A DNA stretch of 36,104 nt from Rubrivivax sp. (lineage in GTDB: Bacteria > Pseudomonadota > Gammaproteobacteria > Burkholderiales > Burkholderiaceae_C): positions 1 through 36,104 of the forward strand of contig JALHPY010000007.1 of NCBI GenBank assembly GCA_022842305.1, read 5' to 3'. The notes beneath the pieces are model-generated. The model was not told the origin of the DNA, ran no database searches, and worked only from the letters and a program-made list of their open reading frames with translations. A program made the position numbers and the translations under genes. Positions 15,951-23,774 of the stretch are shown in pieces. Position 1 is the first letter of the stretch; every line of letters starts with the position of its first letter.

Positions 15951-16391
15951 ATGAGTTTCACATCCGAGTTTCGCGAGTTTGCCCTCAAGGGCAATGTGAT
16001 GGACCTTGCCGTGGGCGTGATCATCGGCGGCGCTTTCGGCAAGATCGTCGACTCGGTGGTTGGCGACCTCATCATGCCCATCGTCGGCCGCATCTTCGGC
16101 GGGCTCGACTTCAGCAACTACTTCATCCCGCTGGCCGGCCAGACCGCCAACACGCTGGTCGAGGCCAAGAAGGCCGGCGCGGTGTTCGCCTACGGCAACT
16201 TCATCACCGTGGCGCTCAACTTCGCCATCCTGGCCTTCATCATCTTCCTGATGATCAAGCAGGTGAACCGCCTCAAGCGCAATGCCCCGCCGCCGCCGCC
16301 GCCGCCGGCCCCGCCCGCACCGACGCCGGAAGACGTGCTGCTGCTGCGCGACATCCGCGACGCGCTGAGCCGCGGCTCCAAGGCGCCTTGA
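15951..16391 (+). CDS. mscL: large-conductance mechanosensitive channel MscL
   Basis: MscL opens under membrane tension to release solutes during osmotic downshock. The 146 residues show [33 protein letters not shown] TM1 (17-43) with the gating glycines. A periplasmic loop (about 52-80) and TM2 [16 protein letters not shown] (87-102) follow. The cytoplasmic linker is a run of seven prolines and further Pro/Ala, then the C-terminal bundle helix [13 protein letters not shown]. The last residues SRGSKAP and the stop are encoded inside the first copy of a 71-base tandem hairpin repeat, so the gene's end has apparently been reshaped by that element. ATG 15951 is chosen because the family begins here; a longer frame to 15762 has no family sequence. 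Confidence 0.96.
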   Translation: MSFTSEFREFALKGNVMDLAVGVIIGGAFGKIVDSVVGDLIMPIVGRIFGGLDFSNYFIPLAGQTANTLVEAKKAGAVFAYGNFITVALNFAILAFIIFLMIKQVNRLKRNAPPPPPPPAPPAPTPEDVLLLRDIRDALSRGSKAP

Positions 16392-16508
16392 GGCGCCTTG
16401 GACGGCGAAGCGGCCTGACCCTCCGTGGTCTGGCGCTGAGCCGCGGCTCCAAGTCGCCTTGAGGCGACTTGGACGGCGAGGCGGCCCGACCCTCTGTGGT
16501 CGGGCGCT
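16362..16508. repeat. 71-nt tandem hairpin repeat at the mscL 3' end
   Basis: Two copies start at 16362 and 16433 with the shared GCGCTGAGCCGCGGCTCCAAG, and a third begins at 16504 but diverges after GCGCTG. Each copy holds an 11-bp perfect stem with loop TTGA (16377-16402 and 16448-16473). The stems differ by a compensated change: AAGGCGCC/GGCGCCTT in copy one and AAGTCGCC/GGCGACTT in copy two. A second smaller stem GCCCGACC / GGTCGGGC follows in copy two. Pairing has been preserved, so the structure seems to matter. It probably ends mscL transcription. Confidence 0.8.
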
Positions 16509-16626
16509 GCGCAAGTAAGCGGCTGCAACAACCTGGTGACCCGGCGCCGGACAAGGGCCGACGCCCGGCACGGCCGCAGGCTTGCCGCATACTAGGCAGC
16601 CACAAAATCGCGGCAGCCGCGTATTG

Positions 16627-19140
16627 ATGAAGCCGAACCCCGTACACCGCCTTCCCCCGCCGCTGGAGACCGCCGTACAGCGCATCAAGCTGGCGGCGCG
16701 CGATGCGGCCGAGCGGACCATCGAGAGCCTGGGCCTGGCCGCCCTGGCATCGAGCAATGCCTTCCACCGCGACGGGCTGCTGGGCGCGCAGTTCGAGCTC
16801 AACCGCAAGTCGGCGGTGTTCGTGCTGACCTTCAACGACGCCTTCGACGAGCGCGTGCTGCGCGAAGTCAGCCCGCGCGCCGCCGCTGCGCCGGCGGCGG
16901 CGCCTCCCCCGGGCATGGGCCCGGCCTCGGTCTACCCCCCGCTGCAGCCGCGCAACACCAACTGGGACAGCCTGAGCCTGGTCGACGACCGCGAGGTCGA
17001 GGCGCAGATCTCGGCCGAGCGCTTCGGCATGGAGATCGCCTATGCCTGCGAATGGGAGCTGCGCGAGCTCGACGCCTACGTCGTGGCGCTGCTGGCCGAA
17101 GCCGGCGGCGAAAGTGAGCGCAACCCGGTGCGGCCCGACATCGTGGGCCACGCCATGCTGCGCGGCATCGAGGTCATCTCCGACCGCCCCGACATCCGCA
17201 AGGTACTGTCCACCGAAATGAGCCGCTCGCTGGGCGCCCTGCTGCCCGCGGTCTACGCCGGCATCGTGGCCGACTGGCGCAACGCCGGCGTGCAGCCGGT
17301 CGGGATGGCGGTGCGCAACCGCCCGGCGCGCAACTTCGGCCACGACACCGGGCGCGGCGACGTCGGCTACGAAGAAGAGCGCCCCGGCACCAGCCGCTAT
17401 GGGCCGCCCGGTGGCAGCGGTGGCGACAGCCGCCAGGGCGGGCGCATGTCCGGCCCGGGCTTCTCGGCGTCCACGCGCCCCGGCCCCATGGGCGGGCGCA
17501 GCGGCGGCACGCAAATCGGCAACATCGATCCGACGCTGATGTCGTTGATCCGTCGCCTGGCGCATGTCGGGCCGGCCTATGGGGACGGCAGCAGCAGCGG
17601 CAGCGTGGGTGGCGGCCGATCCAGCCAGGGCTGGGTCGACGAAGACGAGTCCTACGACGGCTTTGCCGGCGCGGGCGGCATGGGCGGCGGTGCGCCGCCG
17701 CCCAACCTCATCCGCACCCACCGCGAAGAGCTGCGCCAGGCCTCCAGGGGCGGCGTCGACCACATGGTGATCGACGTCATCGGGTTCCTCTTCGACCAGA
17801 TCCTGGCCGACCCCAAGGTGCCGCCGCAGATGGCGCGCCAGATCGCCCGGCTGCAGCTGCCGGTGCTGCGCGCGGCGCTGGGCGACGCCAGCTTCTTTTC
17901 CACGCGCAAGCACCCGGTGCGGCGCTTCATCAACCGCATCGCCTCGCTGGGCGCGGGCTTCGGCGACTTCGGCGATGAAGCCGCCAAGCGCCTGCTGGCC
18001 AAGGTGCGCGAACTGGTGCAGCAGGTGGTCGAGGGCGACTTCGACCAGATCGAGACCTACGAGCAGAAGCTGGCCGCGCTGGAACAGTTCGTCAACGAAC
18101 AGGCGGCGCAAAGCCTGGCCGCCAGCGGCGACGATCCGGCCGCCGTGCTGTCGGAGAAGGAAGACGAGATCCGCCTGCGCCAGCTCTACGCGCAGCGCCT
18201 GGCCGGCGAGCTCAAGGACGTCACCATCCCCGACTTCCTGCGCGACTTCGTCAGCGGCGTGTGGAGCCAGGTGTTGCTGCGCGCCAGCGCGCAGGGCGGG
18301 CCCGATGGGCCGCTGGCGCAGCGCCTGCGCCGCGTCGGCCGCGAGCTCTTCCTCAGCGTGCAGGCCAAGCCCACGCCGACGCACCGCAAGGCCTTCCTGG
18401 CCGAGCTGCCGCGGCTGATGCAGGACCTGACCGAGGGCATGAACCTCATCGCCTGGCCCGAGGCGCAGCGGCGCGAATTCTTCGGCAAGCTGATGCCGGC
18501 GCACGCCGACGCGCTCAAGCGACCGGCGGCGCGCCAGCTCGACATCAACCTGATGGCGCGTCGCGTCGAAGGCGCGCTCGAGCGGCCCCTGCCCTCACGC
18601 GAGGACTTGCGCGCCGCGCAGGCCCTGCCTCTGCTGACCGAAGAGCTGGCACAGGCGCGCTTCACGCCCGAGGAAGCGCGGCGCATCGGCCTGGTGGAAG
18701 AAGCAGCGGTCGACTGGGACGGCAAGGTCGACATCCCGCTGGGCGACACCTCGCCGGGCGACCTGGGCACCGACGACGACGCCGCCGCCGCCAACACCCC
18801 CGTGGCGCCCGGGCTGCCCGCACCCAGCGAGCCACCCGAGCCCACCGAGGGCCGCGCGCTGGCCGACACCCTGCAGGTGGGTTTCGCCTACGAGATGCAC
18901 CTCAACAACGAGTGGCAGAAGGTTCGCCTGGCGCACATCAGCCAGGGCCGCGCCTTCTTCATGTTCACGTATGGCGGGCGGCACCGCAAGACGGTGTCGC
19001 TGACGCAGCGCATGCTGCTGCGCCTGTGCGACACCGGCCGCATGCGCGCCTTCGAGCAGGCCGCGCTGATCGAGCGCGCCACGGCCCGTGCGCGCCGCCA
19101 ACTGGCGGCGCTGGGCCCGGCTGGAAGCGCCGCGGCCTAG
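16627..19140 (+). CDS. DUF1631 family protein
   Basis: This large, 837-residue protein of unknown function matches the betaproteobacterial DUF1631 family in size and pattern. No signal peptide or membrane helix is seen, so it should be cytoplasmic. A conserved N-terminal helical part (about 1-230) contains FELNRKSAVFVLTFNDAFDERV. A Gly/Ser-rich low-complexity stretch (about 235-360) follows. A long helical middle (about 370-690) includes VDHMVIDVIGFLFDQIL and FLRDFVSGVWSQVLL. The C-terminal beta-like segment has WQKVRLAHISQGRAFFMFTYGGRHRKTVSL, of a kind also found in small cyclic-di-GMP-type barrels (no proof of binding). ATG 16627 is used; a TTG-started 15-residue extension exists. It converges with pdxA with only four bases between stops. 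Confidence 0.8.
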   Translation: MKPNPVHRLPPPLETAVQRIKLAARDAAERTIESLGLAALASSNAFHRDGLLGAQFELNRKSAVFVLTFNDAFDERVLREVSPRAAAAPAAAPPPGMGPASVYPPLQPRNTNWDSLSLVDDREVEAQISAERFGMEIAYACEWELRELDAYVVALLAEAGGESERNPVRPDIVGHAMLRGIEVISDRPDIRKVLSTEMSRSLGALLPAVYAGIVADWRNAGVQPVGMAVRNRPARNFGHDTGRGDVGYEEERPGTSRYGPPGGSGGDSRQGGRMSGPGFSASTRPGPMGGRSGGTQIGNIDPTLMSLIRRLAHVGPAYGDGSSSGSVGGGRSSQGWVDEDESYDGFAGAGGMGGGAPPPNLIRTHREELRQASRGGVDHMVIDVIGFLFDQILADPKVPPQMARQIARLQLPVLRAALGDASFFSTRKHPVRRFINRIASLGAGFGDFGDEAAKRLLAKVRELVQQVVEGDFDQIETYEQKLAALEQFVNEQAAQSLAASGDDPAAVLSEKEDEIRLRQLYAQRLAGELKDVTIPDFLRDFVSGVWSQVLLRASAQGGPDGPLAQRLRRVGRELFLSVQAKPTPTHRKAFLAELPRLMQDLTEGMNLIAWPEAQRREFFGKLMPAHADALKRPAARQLDINLMARRVEGALERPLPSREDLRAAQALPLLTEELAQARFTPEEARRIGLVEEAAVDWDGKVDIPLGDTSPGDLGTDDDAAAANTPVAPGLPAPSEPPEPTEGRALADTLQVGFAYEMHLNNEWQKVRLAHISQGRAFFMFTYGGRHRKTVSLTQRMLLRLCDTGRMRAFEQAALIERATARARRQLAALGPAGSAAA

Positions 19141-19144
19141 ACCC

Positions 19145-20137
19145 TCAAGCCTGGCGCGCCGCCAGCGCGCGCCGCGCCCAGCGCAGCGCCGCCACCAGGC
19201 TGGAGGCATCGGCCAGCCCCTGGCCGGCGATGTCGAACGCCGTGCCATGGTCGGGGCTGGTACGCACCAGCGGCAGGCCCAGCGTGACGTTGACGCCCTG
19301 CTCCACCCCCAGGTACTTCACCGGGATCAGGCCGTGGTCGTGCGTCATCGCCACCACCAGATCGAAGGCGCCGCGGCGCGCGCGCATGAACACCGTGTCG
19401 GGCGCGTAGGGGCCGCTGGCGTCAATGCCCTCGGCCCGGGCCGCCTGCACCGCCGGGCCGATGATCGTCAGCTCTTCATCGCCGAACAGCCCGCCCTCGC
19501 CGGCATGCGGGTTGAGCCCGGCCACCGCGATGCGCGGCGCCGGCTGGCCCCAGTCACGGGCGGCGCGGTGCGCGATGCGCAGCGTCTGCAACACGGCATC
19601 GAAGGTCACGGCATCCAGCGCGCGCCGCAGCGACAGGTGGATGGTCACCAGCACCACGCGCAGCTCGTCGTTGGCCAGCATCATGCGCACCGGCGGCGCG
19701 GGCTGGCCGGGTGTGGTGCACAGGGCCTGCAGCATCTCGGTGTGGCCCGGCCAGGGCAGGCCGGCGGCGGCCAGCGCCTCCTTGTGGAGGGGCGCGGTGA
19801 CGATGGCCGCGCCCTGCCCGGCCTGCACCAGCGCCACGGCCTGCTCGATGCAGCGCGCCGCGGCCGCACCGTTGCGCGCGTCGATGCGGCCCAGCGGCAG
19901 TTCGGCCAGCCCGGCCGGCAGATCGGGCGGCTGCAGCAGCGGCAGGCAGCCGGACGGCACATCGACCAGGTCGGCGGGCGCATCGATCAGCGCCGTCATC
20001 GGCGCACCGGCGCGCCGCAGCACGGCCGGGTCGCCGATGACCACGGCGTCGTGCAGCGCGCCCTGGCGAAAGGCCTGGACGATGATCTCGGGGCCGATGC
20101 CTGCGGCATCGCCCATGGTCACGAGCAGCGGCTTCAC
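19145..20137 (-). CDS. pdxA: PdxA-family 4-hydroxythreonine-4-phosphate dehydrogenase
   Basis: PdxA oxidises 4-phosphohydroxy-L-threonine in vitamin B6 synthesis, using NAD(P)+ and a divalent metal. The 330-residue frame shows VTMGDAAGIGPEIIVQAF at the N-terminus. The substrate and metal histidines are in PGHTEMLQAL, GLNPHAGEGG and MTHDHGLIPVKYL, and the last part has RTSPDHGTAFDIAGQG. A GTG at 20137 gives the family's usual N-terminus (KPLLVTMGD); ATG 20167 would add ten residues with no family match. The motif GGLFGDEE is also found in PdxA2 (phospho-D-threonate or erythronate dehydrogenase), so a sugar-acid role cannot be excluded. It is followed by the DUF1631 stop in the opposite direction and preceded by the Nif3-like gene on the same strand. 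Confidence 0.88.
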   Translation of the reverse strand: MKPLLVTMGDAAGIGPEIIVQAFRQGALHDAVVIGDPAVLRRAGAPMTALIDAPADLVDVPSGCLPLLQPPDLPAGLAELPLGRIDARNGAAAARCIEQAVALVQAGQGAAIVTAPLHKEALAAAGLPWPGHTEMLQALCTTPGQPAPPVRMMLANDELRVVLVTIHLSLRRALDAVTFDAVLQTLRIAHRAARDWGQPAPRIAVAGLNPHAGEGGLFGDEELTIIGPAVQAARAEGIDASGPYAPDTVFMRARRGAFDLVVAMTHDHGLIPVKYLGVEQGVNVTLGLPLVRTSPDHGTAFDIAGQGLADASSLVAALRWARRALAARQA

Positions 20138-20204
20138 GCGGGCCGTCCCGGAACTCCGGCCCGGCATGCAGCGCGCAACTGCGCGCAGGCGCACTTGCGC
20201 GTCC

Positions 20205-20948
20205 TCATGCCGGATTCTCGATGTCGATGAAGCGGTGCTCCAGGCCGAAGCGCCCGGCCACGTGCGCCGCCACGGCCGGTGCGCCGTAGCGCTCGGTGGC
20301 GTGGTGGCCGCAGGCCAGGAAGGCCGCGCCGGTCTCGCGCGCCAGGTGCTGCTGTGGCTCGGATGCCTCGCCGGTGATGAAGGCATCGGCGCCAGCGGCA
20401 ATGGCCGCCTCGAAGTAGCCCTGCGCACCGCCCGTGCACCAGGCCACACGGCGCAGCGCGCGGCCGTCACCCGGCAGCACCAGCGGCGCGCGGCCCAGCT
20501 GCTGCTGCACGCGCGCCGCCAGTTCGTCCAGCCCCAGCACGGCACTGCCGATGAAGCCCAGCTCCTGCTCGCCGAAGCGCGCATCGGCCGTCAGCCCCAG
20601 GCGCAGGCCCAGCTGCGCGTTGTTGCCCAGCTCGGCATGCGCGTCCAGCGGCAGGTGGTAGGCGAAGAGGTTGACCTGCGCCGCCATCAGCCGGCGCACG
20701 CGCTCGGCCAGCCAACCCGTCAGGCGGCCGTCCTGGCCGCGCCAGAACAGGCCGTGGTGCACCAGCAGCGTGTCGGCGCCCGCGGCGATGGCCGCGTCGA
20801 TGAAGGCCAGGCTGGCGGTCACGCCCGAGGCAATGTGGCGCACCTCGCGCCGGCCCTCGACCTGCAGACCGTTCGGCCCATAATCCTTGAAGCCTTCGGG
20901 GCGCAGCAATGCGTCCAGACAGGCGGCGATGTCTTGTCGGTCGGTCAT
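20205..20948 (-). CDS. Nif3-like dinuclear-metal hexameric protein
   Basis: This 247-residue member of the YbgI/NIF3 family forms toroidal hexamers with a two-metal centre; related proteins act as GTP cyclohydrolase-like or unknown hydrolases. Metal ligands are visible as HHGLFW (64-69), YHLPLDAH (96-103) and a late GHHATE. The N-terminal YGPNGLQVEG is characteristic. The ATG at 20948 starts close to the divergent protease gene (48 bases between them), and the gene ends 67 bases before pdxA on the same strand, so the two may be co-transcribed. The exact reaction is unknown. Confidence 0.9.
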   Translation of the reverse strand: MTDRQDIAACLDALLRPEGFKDYGPNGLQVEGRREVRHIASGVTASLAFIDAAIAAGADTLLVHHGLFWRGQDGRLTGWLAERVRRLMAAQVNLFAYHLPLDAHAELGNNAQLGLRLGLTADARFGEQELGFIGSAVLGLDELAARVQQQLGRAPLVLPGDGRALRRVAWCTGGAQGYFEAAIAAGADAFITGEASEPQQHLARETGAAFLACGHHATERYGAPAVAAHVAGRFGLEHRFIDIENPA

Positions 20949-20996
20949 GGGCCGATTCTGCCCAAGCCCTGGGCGTGTTGCGGTTCACTTGCTTGG

Positions 20997-22148
20997 ATGT
21001 GGCGTAGAACCTGGCTGGTCTTTTCTCAGGCCGTCACCGTGGCGGTGGCGGCGCTGTTCGTGCTGTCCACGCTCAAGCCCGAGTGGCTGCCCGGCGGGCG
21101 CGAAGGCCGCCTCCTGCCCGCGCCCACCTTGCTGCAGGCGCCGGCGCTGTCGGCCAGCGGCGTCGCGGCCAGCGGCCACGCACTGGCTGCGCAGCGCGCG
21201 GCGCCGGCGGTGGTCAGCGTCACCGCCACGCGCATGGCACGGCGCAACCCGCACGCCGAGGACCCGCGCTTCCGCTTCTTCTTCGGCGACGGCCAGCAGC
21301 CGCAGCAGGTGGGCCTGGGCTCGGGCGTGATCGTCTCGCCCGAGGGCTACCTGCTCACCAACCAGCACGTCATCGACGAGGCCACCGAGATCGAGGTGCA
21401 ACTCACCGACGGCCGCCAGGCGCGCGCCCGCGTCGTCGGCAGCGATGTCGAGACCGACATCGCGGTGCTCAAGATCGATCTCTCGCCGCTGCCGGTGATC
21501 GCGTTGGGCGATGTGCGCGCGCTGCAGGTGGGCGACGCGGTACTGGCCATCGGCAACCCCTTCAACGTCGGCCAGACGGTGACGGCCGGCATCGTCAGCG
21601 CGCTCGACCGCAGCAGCGCCGGGCAGTCGCGCTACCAGAACTTCATCCAGACCGATGCCGCCATCAACCCGGGCAATTCGGGCGGCGCACTGGTCGACGC
21701 GCGCGGCGCGCTGGTGGGCATCAACACCGCCATCTTCTCCAGCAGCGGCGGCAGCATGGGCATCGGCTTCGCCGTGCCGGCAGACACCGCACGCCAGGTG
21801 ATGGAAGCGCTGATTCGCGATGGCACGGTCAAGCGCGGCTGGCTGGGCGTGGAGCCGCGCGACCTGAGTGCCGACCTGGTGGAAAGCCTGAGCCTGCCGG
21901 TGCGCGAAGGCGTGCTCATCACCGGCGTGCTGCAGGACGGCCCGGCGGCGCGCGGCGGCCTGCGCCCGGGCGACGTGGTGGTGAAGGTGGGCGAGCAGCC
22001 CATCCGCAGCAGCGGCGACCTGTTCAGCGCCGTGGCCTTGCTCCAGCCGGGCAGCACCGCGGCCGTGGCCGTGCTGCGCGGCGCGCAGACGCTCGAGCTG
22101 AAGCTGGTGGTGGCCGAGCGGCCCCAGGCGCAGATCAGCGGGCGCTGA
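20997..22148 (+). CDS. DegS/HtrA-type periplasmic serine protease, one PDZ domain
   Basis: This is a 383-residue membrane-tethered S1C protease. A single N-terminal membrane segment (about 6-25) precedes a linker. In the trypsin-like domain (about 65-275) the catalytic triad is His124 in TNQHVID, Asp154 in ETDIAVLKI, and Ser228 in NPGNSGGAL. One PDZ domain follows (about 282-372), with REGVLITGVL and PGDVVVKVGEQP. A single PDZ and an N-terminal anchor resemble DegS, which triggers the sigma-E response; but the local linker and gene neighbours do not confirm that role, and MucD or DegQ-like jobs are possible. The real start is ATG 20997; the long open frame upstream of it is antisense to the Nif3-like and pdxA genes. 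Confidence 0.92.
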   Translation: MWRRTWLVFSQAVTVAVAALFVLSTLKPEWLPGGREGRLLPAPTLLQAPALSASGVAASGHALAAQRAAPAVVSVTATRMARRNPHAEDPRFRFFFGDGQQPQQVGLGSGVIVSPEGYLLTNQHVIDEATEIEVQLTDGRQARARVVGSDVETDIAVLKIDLSPLPVIALGDVRALQVGDAVLAIGNPFNVGQTVTAGIVSALDRSSAGQSRYQNFIQTDAAINPGNSGGALVDARGALVGINTAIFSSSGGSMGIGFAVPADTARQVMEALIRDGTVKRGWLGVEPRDLSADLVESLSLPVREGVLITGVLQDGPAARGGLRPGDVVVKVGEQPIRSSGDLFSAVALLQPGSTAAVAVLRGAQTLELKLVVAERPQAQISGR

Positions 22149-22160
22149 CAAGGCCTGAAT

Positions 22161-22258
22161 GAACTTGCTGCGCGACCCGATCTCAGCCCTGCGCTCCTCG
22201 CCGTACGGGTGTACGGCTGCGGTGCTCGAGCTGACCTCGGGCCGCTCGCAACGGTTCC
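22161..22258. repeat. 98-nt imperfect palindromic element
   Basis: Outer arms 22161-22186 and 22231-22258 pair imperfectly, with conserved blocks such as CCCGA and TCAG. The centre is a perfect seven-base stem GCCGTAC-GGGT-GTACGGC (22200-22217). It fills most of the gap between the converging protease and 61-aa genes, where it may stop transcription. The shape is that of a mobile palindromic unit or a structured RNA; only one copy is in the window. Confidence 0.5.
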
Positions 22259-22274
22259 TTCACACCTTGTGCGC

Positions 22275-22460
22275 CTAGAGCATCAGCACCAGGCGCTCGA
22301 GGATCAGCACCGCGAAGAAGCCGAACGCTGCCAGCACCGTCCACTTGACGACGACAATGCCGCGCTGGCGCCAGGCCACCTGGCCGGTGCCGATATACAT
22401 CGCAAAGCACAGCAGGCCGCTCACCAGCAGCAGGCCGAACACCAGGCGGAAGATCATCAT
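22275..22460 (-). CDS. small two-helix inner membrane protein
   Basis: This 61-residue protein is made almost entirely of two hydrophobic segments (about 3-23 and 37-58) around a short positively charged loop (RQRG). Its family is not recognised; a tiny membrane protein beside lpxC in a coupled orientation suggests a role in the envelope, but that is only context. It begins 21 bases after the lpxC stop on the same strand, so it is likely co-transcribed. Its 3' end faces the palindromic element and the protease gene. Confidence 0.75.
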   Translation of the reverse strand: MMIFRLVFGLLLVSGLLCFAMYIGTGQVAWRQRGIVVVKWTVLAAFGFFAVLILERLVLML

Positions 22461-22481
22461 GGCGTGGTGCCCCGGTGCGCG

Positions 22482-23417
22482 CTACCAGGCCGGGGCCAGC
22501 GCGGCAAAGCCGCGCGGCGCCTGGTCTTCGCGCTCGAAAGTGACCACCTCGTACGCCGAGGCGTCGGCCAGCAGCTTGCGCAGCAGCTTGTTGTTGAGCG
22601 CGTGCCCGCTCTTGTAGGCCACGTAGCTGGCCAGCAGCGGCTTGCCGGCGATGTGCAGGTCGCCGATGGCGTCCAGGATCTTGTGCTTGACGAACTCGTC
22701 GTCGTAGCGCAGGCCTTCGCTGTTGAGCACGCGGTAGTCGTCGACGACGATCACGTTGTCCATGTTGCCGCCCAGGCCCAGGCCGCGCGCGCGCATCATC
22801 TCCACGTCCTTGGTGAAGCCGAAGGTGCGGGCGCGCGCGATGTCGCGCTTGTACTGGCCGCTGGAAAAATCGAACTCGACCTTGCGCCCGGTGGCATCCA
22901 CCGCGGGGTGGTTGAACTCGATCTCGAAGGCCAGCTTGTAGCCGTGGAAAGGCTCCAGCCGCGCCCACTTGAGCGTGGCGCCCTCGCCTTCGCGCACCTC
23001 CACCGGCTTGAGCACGCGCAGAAAGCGCTTGGGTGCGGTCTGCAGTTCGATGCCGGCGCTCTGCAGCAGGAACACGAAGCTGGCGGCGCTGCCGTCGAGG
23101 ATGGGCACCTCTTCGGCGGTGATGTCCACGTGCAGGTTGTCCAGGCCCAGGCCGGCGCAGGCCGACATCAGGTGCTCGATGGTCTGCACCTTGGGCGCGC
23201 CCGGGTCGCCGCCGGCGCTGATGGTGCTGGCCATGCGCGTGTCGCTCACCGCAAAGGGCGTGACCGGGATGTCCACCGTCACCGGCAGGTCGGTCCGGTG
23301 GAAGGTGATGCCGGCATCGGCCGGCGCCGGGCGCAGCGTGAGTTCGACGCGCTGCCCGCTGTGCACGCCCACGCCGACCGCGCGGGTGATGGATTTGAGG
23401 GTGCGCTGACGAATCAT
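22482..23417 (-). CDS. lpxC: UDP-3-O-acyl-N-acetylglucosamine deacetylase LpxC
   Basis: LpxC is the zinc enzyme that catalyses the committed step of lipid A synthesis. The 311 residues include [18 protein letters not shown] at the start. The zinc ligands are His82 (in TIEHLMSA), His245 and Asp249 (in [11 protein letters not shown]), with Glu81 as the general base and His272 (in SGHALNN) as the catalytic histidine. The spacing of 245 and 249 equals that of E. coli 238 and 242. I chose ATG 23417 as the start because the family begins near there; ATG 23426 adds three residues. Unlike the common layout with ftsZ and the dcw cluster upstream, here a plus-strand basic protein gene lies next to it. 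Confidence 0.96.
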   Translation of the reverse strand: MIRQRTLKSITRAVGVGVHSGQRVELTLRPAPADAGITFHRTDLPVTVDIPVTPFAVSDTRMASTISAGGDPGAPKVQTIEHLMSACAGLGLDNLHVDITAEEVPILDGSAASFVFLLQSAGIELQTAPKRFLRVLKPVEVREGEGATLKWARLEPFHGYKLAFEIEFNHPAVDATGRKVEFDFSSGQYKRDIARARTFGFTKDVEMMRARGLGLGGNMDNVIVVDDYRVLNSEGLRYDDEFVKHKILDAIGDLHIAGKPLLASYVAYKSGHALNNKLLRKLLADASAYEVVTFEREDQAPRGFAALAPAW

Positions 23418-23533
23418 TGCCTGCATTCTCGCCGATGCCGGCCGTCCGAGCCCCGCGGCGGGCGGTGCCGGCGGAGGTGGCGCCGGACTGTGGCCTAATA
23501 CGAGGTTTCGCCCACACGCCCGGAATACTCATC

Positions 23534-23701
23534 ATGGCCCAGAAGATCAGAACCGAAGCCGACGCCCGCGCCACCCCGCGGCCGGCCGCCCCCAATGGCG
23601 TGACCGTCACCATCCGCCTGGGCCAGAAGAGCAGCCTGGAGCGTGGTTCGCACACGCGCAGCAAGAAGAACCCCGGCAAGCGCCCCAAGAAGGGCGGCTG
23701 A
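23534..23701 (+). CDS. 55-aa basic protein of unknown function
   Basis: The frame encodes 55 residues with an N-terminal MAQKIRTEADARA, a central VTVTIRLGQKSSLERG and a highly basic C-terminus (HTRSKKNPGKRPKKGG). The length and charge would suit nucleic-acid or ribosome contact, but no family is recognised. GGAA stands eight bases before ATG 23534, the most likely start; a longer open frame starting at 23417 has no conserved-looking sequence. It diverges from lpxC and is followed by the FAD-dependent dehydrogenase after 73 bases. Confidence 0.6.
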   Translation: MAQKIRTEADARATPRPAAPNGVTVTIRLGQKSSLERGSHTRSKKNPGKRPKKGG

Positions 23702-23774
23702 TCCGCTGCACCGGGCCCCTTCGCCCGGTCTTCCTGAAGCGCCGCCGGCACTGGCGGTGCGCACGCCCCGCGCG

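Noticed and set aside
16362..16508. Possible CRISPR array
   Set aside because: Only two full units abut directly with no unique spacers, and each unit is a hairpin; it is a tandem structured repeat.
16273..18504. 743-residue minus-strand frame opposite mscL and DUF1631
   Set aside because: Shadow of strongly coding plus-strand genes; its composition is an artefact of high GC.
19425..20996. upstream 5' part of the long frame leading into the DegS-type protease
   Set aside because: It is antisense to pdxA and the Nif3-like gene and has no protease homology; the real start is ATG 20997.
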